DNA of 11,992 nt from an uncultured Lachnospiraceae bacterium (GTDB taxonomy: Bacteria > Bacillota > Clostridia > Lachnospirales > Lachnospiraceae). Below the pieces are notes generated by a model, which saw nothing but the letters and a program-made list of their open reading frames with translations, had not been told where the DNA came from and did not search any database. Each line of letters begins with the position of its first letter. The first letter of the stretch is position 1. The translations under genes were made by a program, and so were the position numbers. The DNA is taken from contig CADCPJ010000039.1 of assembly GCA_902803245.1 (NCBI GenBank), positions 1 to 11,992 of the forward strand, read 5' to 3'. Shown here one piece after another: positions 7,725 to 11,992 of the stretch.

Positions 7725-8002
7725 TTTCCGTCCTCACCGCCCTCTTCTATATCGTCCACAGCCCTTAATCTTCTCAGCGTCAGAAGGAAGAGCGTCCCGC
7801 TGATTCCCGCCCCGACTGCGGCTTCCGTGATCGCCAGGTCCGGCGATTCCATGAGCACCCACAATATGCACATCACGGAGCTGTAGGAGAGGAAGATGAT
7901 GACCGCCTGCAGGAGCGACTTCGTCAGATTGACGCTGACCGCGCAGACCACGAGCAGCACAAGGAGCAGTATTTTAAGAATCTCCGTCAGTGTCAGAACC
8001 AT
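7721..8002 (-). CDS. DUF4040 / MbhD-like subunit
   Basis: This gene encodes a 93-residue protein with about three membrane segments, matching the DUF4040/MbhD family. In Mrp antiporters this domain is part of the C-terminal region of MrpA; in Mbh-type complexes it is a separate gene, as here. The key motif is ESPDLAITEAAVGAG (52-66), with acidic Glu52, Asp55 and Glu60. MrpA proteins have a related APDLALTQ-type sequence. The chosen start is the ATG at 8002, preceded by GGGGAGG; this overlaps the end of mnhG by 29 bases. A longer reading frame from 8074 lies wholly inside mnhG, has no good ribosome binding site, and would add a non-hydrophobic leader, so it was rejected. The charged C-terminal tail (DDIEEGGEDGK) overlaps the next start by four bases. 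Confidence 0.88.
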   Translation of the reverse strand: MVLTLTEILKILLLVLLVVCAVSVNLTKSLLQAVIIFLSYSSVMCILWVLMESPDLAITEAAVGAGISGTLFLLTLRRLRAVDDIEEGGEDGK

Positions 8003-8330
8003 TTTCCGCCTCCCCGATAAAGCGAACATATTTCTCGAGCTGCCTGTTGGTAAAATACTCGACCTGTGCCACATAGTGCGTCGAGACAGGCGAGGTGAAC
8101 CACATGAAGAAGATGAGGAGCACCAGCTTCAAGGCATCGAGGGAAAAACCCGCGGCGATCACGCACCCCAGAACGATGAGGAAGATGCCGAGGGTGTCCC
8201 CGACGCCCGCCGCGTGCAGGCGGTTGAGGACAAATTCGAATCTGGCGACTCCGATCACCGCCACGGCAAAAGCGAAGACCCCCGCAAGGAGGCACACCGC
8301 CGTCGCAATAAACTGTATCCATTCCATCAT
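7974..8330 (-). CDS. mnhG: MnhG / MbhC-like subunit
   Basis: This gene encodes a 118-residue protein of the MnhG/MrpG family with three predicted membrane segments (about 6-28, 44-60 and 63-77). The family hallmark is GVARFEFVLNRLHAAGVGDTLG (27-48), corresponding to the RF-x-RLHA-x-DTLG pattern of MnhG. After the last membrane segment there is a hydrophilic cytosolic tail of about 38 residues ending in acidic GENGSDTD-like sequence. Two adjacent ATGs (8330 and 8327) are possible starts; GAGGG lies eight bases before the first, which is used here. The gene begins three bases after the mnhF stop and overlaps the next gene by 29 bases. MnhG is a small scaffold subunit in Mrp and Mbh complexes. 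Confidence 0.92.
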   Translation of the reverse strand: MMEWIQFIATAVCLLAGVFAFAVAVIGVARFEFVLNRLHAAGVGDTLGIFLIVLGCVIAAGFSLDALKLVLLIFFMWFTSPVSTHYVAQVEYFTNRQLEKYVRFIGEAENGSDTDGDS

Positions 8331-8333
8331 GAT

Positions 8334-8726
8334 CTAAGCCCTCTTCCCGTCCCCGTCTGCCGCTTTCGCCTCCGGTTCCTTGCCCTCAAGTCTTCTCCCG
8401 TCCGCCCCCGCGCCGCCTTCCCGGCGCGCGGCCATGAAGCGGGCCCGCTTCTTTCCCGGAGGAATGTGGGTGAGGGACAGCATGAGCACCGTCACGAAGC
8501 TGATCATCGCGTAAATCACCGCGACGTCGACCAGATAGGGCTCATTCAGCATCCTCGACAGTATGGCGATCATGCAGATCACCATCGTGCTCAGCATATT
8601 GACGCACAAAATGCGCTCCATGACGCCCTTTGTCGTCACGGACCGGATGAGCATGACCGCAATCAGCGCGCCGAGCATCAGAAGCACAATAATATACAAC
8701 AGTTGATAGGCATCCTGTACCGACAA
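8334..8726 (-). CDS. mnhF: MnhF / MbhB-like subunit with charged C-terminal tail, TTG start
   Basis: This gene encodes a 130-residue MnhF/MrpF family protein with three membrane segments. The family motif VDVAVIYAMISFVTVLML lies in the third segment at about residues 67-84, matching the DIALVYALLSF pattern. From about residue 90 onwards, roughly 40 residues are a hydrophilic, Arg/Lys/Glu/Gly/Ala-rich tail, which is longer than the usual compact MnhF (about 90 residues). The start was set at TTG (8726), because AGGAGAGGAGG ends a few bases before it and the distance is ideal. The alternative ATG at 8762 lies within the mnhE reading frame, lacks a clear binding site and adds a Cys- and Arg-rich leader unlike the family. 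The mnhE stop is then 16 bp upstream. Confidence 0.85.
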   Translation of the reverse strand: MSVQDAYQLLYIIVLLMLGALIAVMLIRSVTTKGVMERILCVNMLSTMVICMIAILSRMLNEPYLVDVAVIYAMISFVTVLMLSLTHIPPGKKRARFMAARREGGAGADGRRLEGKEPEAKAADGDGKRA

Positions 8727-8732
8727 AACCGC

Positions 8733-8744
8733 TCCTCCTCTCCT
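8733..8744 (-). promoter_or_regulatory. Strong ribosome binding site deciding the TTG start of mnhF
   Basis: On the minus strand the sequence AGGAGAGGAGGAG precedes TTG at 8726 with about seven bases between GGAGG and the start. It overlaps the mnhE stop codon (8743-8745), which would link mnhF translation to mnhE termination. Confidence 0.65.
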
Positions 8745-9201
8745 ACATCCGCATTCTGCCAAGAAGCTTCACGAACTTCGAATCCGCCATGCCCGTCGAA
8801 AAGTCATCGCACAGGCAGTGAACCACGAAGTGGTCTCCCTCCTGAAAAAGCGTGTAGGTCCCCGGGGTGAGTGTAATCGAGTTTGCGAGAAGGACATTCT
8901 GCTGGTTTGTGGGAAGACCCGAATGAAATTCCACGATGACGGGCTCCGGCTTCTTATCCTTATTTAATGCATAGCGGATGATGCCGACGGCGGACTTTAT
9001 GATCTCTGCCGTAAGGACCGCCACGTAGCGGAGAATGAGGGGAAAATTGCGAAAGAATACGGCGTCCCTCTCGGGAGTGTAGCCGATCGCCTTGTAGGCC
9101 GCGAAGGTCACACCGGCGGCGATCGCGATGCCGAAGATGAGGATTTCCGCGGTCACGCGGCCGTTCAAAATGATCCACAGCAACAAAAAAAGCAGCGGCA
9201 T
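8743..9201 (-). CDS. mnhE: MnhE / MbhA-like subunit, first gene of the membrane operon
   Basis: This gene encodes a 152-residue protein of the MnhE/MrpE family (MbhA in membrane-bound hydrogenase). Two hydrophobic segments (about 2-12 with 18-38, and 52-77) are followed by a soluble cytosolic domain. It contains the family hallmark NVLLANSITLTPGTYT (102-117), close to the LLANSITLTPGT consensus. The ATG at 9201 has GGGAGG eight bases upstream. As the first gene after the divergent control region, it is probably transcribed from the promoter at 9244-9271. Its stop overlaps the ribosome binding site of mnhF. MnhE is a structural subunit of the multi-subunit antiporter module. In Pyrococcus Mbh and Mbs clusters this gene also comes first, which supports the Mbh-type reading. 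Confidence 0.93.
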   Translation of the reverse strand: MPLLFLLLWIILNGRVTAEILIFGIAIAAGVTFAAYKAIGYTPERDAVFFRNFPLILRYVAVLTAEIIKSAVGIIRYALNKDKKPEPVIVEFHSGLPTNQQNVLLANSITLTPGTYTLFQEGDHFVVHCLCDDFSTGMADSKFVKLLGRMRM

Positions 9202-9243
9202 GCTCGCTCCCTCCCATTTAAGTCAACTCCCGTATCGGACTTG

Positions 9244-9271
9244 ATTTTATCACTATAAAAAAAATATGCAA
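9244..9271 (-). promoter_or_regulatory. Probable promoter of the mnhE-led membrane operon
   Basis: On the minus strand TTGCAT (9266-9271) is followed after 16 bp by TAAAAT (9244-9249), which carries an extended -10 element (TG-A-TAAAAT). The spacer includes an eight-base T run. The predicted transcript would start near 9237, about 36 bases before mnhE. The -35 is weak (3 of 6), so the extended -10 would carry the recognition. This is inferred from consensus only. Confidence 0.5.
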
Positions 9272-9281
9272 GTGTGCTTTT

Positions 9282-9309
9282 CGTTCCCTTTACGAACGGA
9301 ATCCGATTC
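9282..9309. repeat. Two small inverted repeats on the pgi promoter, candidate operator
   Basis: CGTTC (9282-9286) and GAACG (9294-9298) form an inverted repeat with a seven-base spacer covering the -35 of the pgi promoter. GAATCCGATTC (9299-9309) is a perfect 5-1-5 palindrome between the -35 and -10. Both could be protein-binding half-sites, but they are short and could be chance. Confidence 0.3.
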
Positions 9310-9317
9310 GCTATAAT
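9289..9317 (+). promoter_or_regulatory. Probable pgi promoter
   Basis: TTTACG (9289-9294), a 17-bp spacer and a perfect TATAAT (9312-9317) give a sigma-70/A-type promoter. The transcript would begin near 9324, leaving a leader of about 90 bases before the pgi ATG. No known riboswitch is recognisable in the leader; CGGGC and GCCCG within it could pair as a 5-bp stem. Confidence 0.6.
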
Positions 9318-9414
9318 GACACTGATATTGCGCAAAAACGGGCATATGAAAGAGGCGGAGGCAGTTCCTTACGCCCGGGTGAACTATATTTATAAGAAGG
9401 AGAGGATAAAGGTT

Positions 9415-10764
9415 ATGGGTGAGAGAGTAAGATTTGAATGCGGCACGGCATCTGAGTATATCAGCGCGGATGAACTCATGGGAATCCGGGAGCAGGTCCT
9501 TTCTGCAAGGGAGACCCTTGTAAGCGGAAGCGGCCTCGGAAATGACTTCCTCGGCTGGATCAACCTCCCTGTGGATTACGACAAGGAGGAGTTCGCCCGC
9601 ATTAAAAAGGCCGCTGCCAGGATCCGCGAGGACTCTGAGGTCTTCATCGCCATCGGAATCGGCGGCTCCTACCTCGGCGCGCAGGCCGCCAACACCTTCT
9701 TAAAGGGCGTCTTCTACAACAACCAGCCTAAGGAGGTCCGAAAAGGGCCGGAAGTCTATTTCTGCGGCAACTCCATCAGCTCCACCTACCTTCAGGAGCT
9801 CCTCGACCTCGTCGGGGACAGGGACTTCTCCATCAACGTCATTTCCAAATCGGGAACCACGACCGAGCCGGCCATCGCGTTCCGCGTCTTCAAGGAGAAG
9901 CTGATCGCCAAATACGGGAGGGAAGAAGCCGCAAAGCGCATATACGCCACCACCGACAAGGCCCGCGGAGCCTTAAAGACGCTCGCCGACGCCGAAGGAT
10001 ATGAGGAGTTCGTCGTCCCGGACAACGTGGGAGGAAGATTCTCCGTCCTCACAGCCGTCGGCCTTCTCCCCATCGCCGTCACAGGGGCGGACATCGACGA
10101 GCTCATGGAGGGCGCCGCCCAGATGCGCGAAATCGCTCTTTCCGCCGCTTTTGAGGATAATGATCCCCTTCTCTACGCGGCAGCCAGAAACATCCTTCTA
10201 AGGAAGGGCAAGGAAGTCGAGATCCTCGGCAACTACGAGCCGCGCCTCCACTACATCGGCGAGTGGTGGAAGCAGCTCCAGGGTGAGTCCGAGGGCAAGG
10301 ACAAAAAGGGCATCTTCCCGGCAGCCGTGGACCTCACCACGGACCTGCACTCCATGGGACAGTATATTCAGGACGGCAGGCGCTTCCTCATGGAGACGAT
10401 CATGAACGTCGAGTCCCAGACCTATGAGATCGTCATGAAGAAAGAAGCAAGCGATCTGGACGGCCTCAATTATCTGGACGGCAAGACCATGGACTTCGCC
10501 AACAAGTGCGCGATGAACGGAACCCTCCTCGCCCACAGCGACGGGGATGTCCCGAACCTTCGGATCAATATTCCCAGGATGGACGAGCGCTCCCTCGGAC
10601 AGCTCTTCTACTTCTTCGAGTTTGAGTGCGGCGTCTCCGGCTACATGCTCGGAGTCAACCCCTTCAACCAGCCGGGCGTTGAGAGCTACAAGAAGAATAT
10701 GTTCGCGCTCCTCGGAAAGCCGGGTTACGAGGCCCAGCACGACGAGCTGATGAAGCGGCTTTAA
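9415..10764 (+). CDS. pgi: Glucose-6-phosphate isomerase
   Basis: This gene encodes a 449-residue cytosolic enzyme interconverting glucose 6-phosphate and fructose 6-phosphate, the second step of glycolysis and also used in gluconeogenesis. The length equals the short Firmicutes-type Pgi. Visible signatures are GIGGSYLGA (81-89), the phosphate-binding SKSGTTTEP (144-152), the first family signature around VGGRFS (205-210), catalytic Glu291 in GESEGK, His312 in LHSMGQ, and the second signature [13 protein letters not shown] (415-427) with catalytic Lys426. All expected residues are intact. The ATG at 9415 is preceded by AGGAGAGG; the frame is open further upstream to 9274, but those starts overlap or precede the promoter -10 or lack a binding site. 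The gene has its own promoter and a terminator after it, so it is probably monocistronic and divergent from the membrane operon. Confidence 0.97.
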   Translation: MGERVRFECGTASEYISADELMGIREQVLSARETLVSGSGLGNDFLGWINLPVDYDKEEFARIKKAAARIREDSEVFIAIGIGGSYLGAQAANTFLKGVFYNNQPKEVRKGPEVYFCGNSISSTYLQELLDLVGDRDFSINVISKSGTTTEPAIAFRVFKEKLIAKYGREEAAKRIYATTDKARGALKTLADAEGYEEFVVPDNVGGRFSVLTAVGLLPIAVTGADIDELMEGAAQMREIALSAAFEDNDPLLYAAARNILLRKGKEVEILGNYEPRLHYIGEWWKQLQGESEGKDKKGIFPAAVDLTTDLHSMGQYIQDGRRFLMETIMNVESQTYEIVMKKEASDLDGLNYLDGKTMDFANKCAMNGTLLAHSDGDVPNLRINIPRMDERSLGQLFYFFEFECGVSGYMLGVNPFNQPGVESYKKNMFALLGKPGYEAQHDELMKRL

Positions 10765-10801
10765 GGCCTGATGGATACAGTCGATATTGACCTTATTTTG
10801 G

Positions 10802-10836
10802 ACGCGGAGCGAAAAGAGTGTGCTCCGCGTTCTTTA
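10802..10836 (+). terminator. Intrinsic-type terminator after pgi
   Basis: ACGCGGAGC (10802-10810) and GCTCCGCGT (10822-10830) form a perfect nine-base-pair stem around an 11-base loop. It is followed by TCTTTA and a pyrimidine-rich stretch. The stem is strong and GC-rich, and the T tract is interrupted, so termination may be partial. It lies 38 bp after the pgi stop and about 30 bp before the next gene. Confidence 0.7.
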
Positions 10837-10864
10837 TCTCTTACTTTAAGGAGTCCCATTATTT

Positions 10865-11992
10865 ATGTATGAAATCATGACCTCGGATGAGGCGATCCGC
10901 CTGATCCGCGACGGGGACTGCATCGCAGTCAATTCCTTCGTCGGGATCGAGAACCCCGTTGAACTGCACGAAGCCATCTACCGCAGATACCAGAGAATGC
11001 AGTCCCCGAGGCATCTCACGTTTGTCTCGAGCGCCGGCTTCGGCGTCTGGGATGAGATGAGAAATGCCGAGGGCTATATCCGGGAGGGCGCGGTGGACCG
11101 ATTGATCTGCGGGCACTTCGGAGCGATGCCAAGCACCAAGAAGCTGGTCCTTGAGGACAGGTTCGAGGCTTACAACCTTCCCCTCGGATGCATTTCCCAC
11201 GCAATCCGCGCCCAGGCCGGAGGCCTTCCCGGGGCTCTCTCCAAGGTCGGGCTCGACATCTTCGTCGACCCCAGGCTCGAGGGACCCGGCATCAACCGGC
11301 TCTCCATCGACGACACATTCGTGAAGCACGTCGATGTCGACGGGGAGGAATTCCTGTACTACCGCGTCCCGAAGCTGACGGTCGCTCTCATCAAAGGCAC
11401 CGCGGCGGACCGGAAAGGCAACATCACCTTCGACGACCAGTTCATGTCCGGCGACGCCCTGTCGATCTGCCAGGCGGTAAAGACCAACCGGGGCACGGTC
11501 ATCGTGCAGGTGGACCGCCTCGTGGACACCCCCTCCCGCCCCAGAAATGCCGTCATCCCCGGCTGCCTCGTCGACGCCATCGTGGTCGTGGAGCCGGAGA
11601 AGCGCAATGACGCCTACACGGCGCTCACCGGCAGCTTTGAGATTCCCTACTCCGACTGGAGCATCTGGAACGAGAAGATCGACGCCGTCTCCACCATCCA
11701 CTCAAGGAACAACGTGGTCGGAAACATCATCGGCAAGCGGGCTGCGCAGGAGCTTCGGGTCGACGACATCGTCAACATCGGAATCGGCCTCCCCGAGATG
11801 GTGTCCCGGCACGCGAGGAAGAGCGGCATGCTCGACAGCATCACGCTCACCGTCGAGTCCGGAGGAATCGGGGGGTTCCCGGTCGCCGGGGAGGCATTCG
11901 GCGCGATGATCGGAGCCGCCTCCGTCTACGACATGTCAAACCAGTTCGACCTCTACGACAGCGGAGGCCTTGACATCTGCTTCATGGGAGCC
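10865..11992 (+). CDS. Family I acyl-CoA:acetate/3-ketoacid CoA-transferase, propionate CoA-transferase (Pct/YdiF)-like, 3' end beyond window
   Basis: The first 376 codons of a gene that runs off the right edge; family members with both domains fused are about 520 residues. The enzyme moves CoA between a short-chain acyl-CoA and a free acid such as acetate or propionate, through a glutamyl-CoA intermediate. The N-terminal (alpha-type) domain shows VDPRLEGPG and ALIKGTAADRKGNIT segments, close to propionate CoA-transferase. The second (beta-type) domain starts near residue 285 and contains NIGIGLPE (304-311) and VESGGIGGFP, in which Glu331 is the expected catalytic residue, followed by the DLYDSGGLDICFMG region. 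Near the N-terminus the usual GGF is replaced by NSF (23-25). The ATG at 10865 has AAGGAG about 11 bases upstream. Substrate preference cannot be read from the sequence. It follows the pgi terminator, but no clear separate promoter was found. Confidence 0.9.
   Translation, partial: MYEIMTSDEAIRLIRDGDCIAVNSFVGIENPVELHEAIYRRYQRMQSPRHLTFVSSAGFGVWDEMRNAEGYIREGAVDRLICGHFGAMPSTKKLVLEDRFEAYNLPLGCISHAIRAQAGGLPGALSKVGLDIFVDPRLEGPGINRLSIDDTFVKHVDVDGEEFLYYRVPKLTVALIKGTAADRKGNITFDDQFMSGDALSICQAVKTNRGTVIVQVDRLVDTPSRPRNAVIPGCLVDAIVVVEPEKRNDAYTALTGSFEIPYSDWSIWNEKIDAVSTIHSRNNVVGNIIGKRAAQELRVDDIVNIGIGLPEMVSRHARKSGMLDSITLTVESGGIGGFPVAGEAFGAMIGAASVYDMSNQFDLYDSGGLDICFMGA

Larger units (their letters stand above)
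9202..9414. other. Divergent intergenic control region between mnhE and pgi
   Basis: This 213-bp gap carries the leftward mnhE and rightward pgi promoters, their ribosome binding sites, the inverted repeats and an A/T-rich stretch (9250-9266). No RNA gene or additional coding sequence was found in it. Confidence 0.8.

Noticed and set aside
8727..8762. ATG at 8762 as the mnhF start
   Set aside because: It lies inside mnhE with no clear binding site, and the added Cys/Arg-rich residues are unlike MnhF; TTG at 8726 has an ideal GGAGG site.
7896..8870. A 324-codon open frame on the plus strand
   Set aside because: It is antisense to mnhF, mnhG and the DUF4040 gene, which carry family motifs and tight operon spacing; its product shows no recognisable domain.
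9274..9414. A 47-residue N-terminal extension of pgi
   Set aside because: The frame is open but it spans the TATAAT promoter, its start codons lack ribosome binding sites, and the 449-residue form matches the family length.
9324..9414. A riboswitch in the pgi leader
   Set aside because: Only a weak 5-bp pairing (CGGGC with GCCCG) is visible, with no recognisable conserved aptamer core.
10198..10740. A 180-codon open frame on the minus strand
   Set aside because: It is antisense to the conserved C-terminal half of pgi and has no independent signals.
10785..10830. TTGACC as the -35 of a promoter for the CoA-transferase
   Set aside because: No acceptable -10 stands at the right distance; the following bases are the GC-rich terminator stem.
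10859..11701. A 280-codon open frame on the minus strand
   Set aside because: It is antisense to the CoA-transferase, whose motifs and catalytic residue are clear; the reverse frame is an Asp/Val/Gly-rich shadow.

Overview
The window looks like chromosomal DNA from a GC-rich anaerobic member of the Bacillota, most likely class Clostridia. This is an inference from strong GGAGG-type ribosome binding sites, a short (449-residue) Firmicutes-type glucose-6-phosphate isomerase, a propionate/acetate-type CoA-transferase and an Mbh-like membrane operon. No rRNA, tRNA, mobile element or CRISPR array is visible, so the exact taxon cannot be fixed.

Positions 1-9201, minus strand: one tightly packed operon of nine membrane-protein genes, transcribed leftwards and running off the left edge. 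The order is mnhE, mnhF, mnhG, a DUF4040 (MbhD-like) gene, a fused MbhE-MnhB gene, mnhC, then four consecutive large proton-conducting antiporter-like subunits (NuoL/M/N, MrpA/D superfamily), the last one cut by the window edge. Genes overlap or are 3-27 bp apart, apart from a 77-bp gap before mnhC. The first part matches the Mrp-derived ion-translocating module of membrane-bound hydrogenase (Mbh) and the related Mbs/Mbx complexes. In these, MbhD and MbhE replace the C-terminal part of MrpA. A redox module (NuoB/C/D/H/I-like subunits, possibly a group 4 [NiFe] hydrogenase) would be expected further left, but none of it is in the window. Having four antiporter-like subunits, each with its own glutamate and lysine series, is the most notable feature.

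Positions 9202-9414: a short divergent control region with a probable leftward promoter for the membrane operon, a probable rightward promoter for pgi, and two small inverted repeats lying on the pgi promoter.

Positions 9415-11992, plus strand: pgi, encoding glycolytic glucose-6-phosphate isomerase with all signatures intact, is followed by a hairpin terminator. The first 376 codons of a family I CoA-transferase then run off the right edge. The plus-strand genes suggest sugar fermentation and short-chain acid/CoA exchange. The minus-strand operon would couple reduced ferredoxin or another redox carrier to H+ or Na+ pumping. Any functional link between the two sides is inference only.
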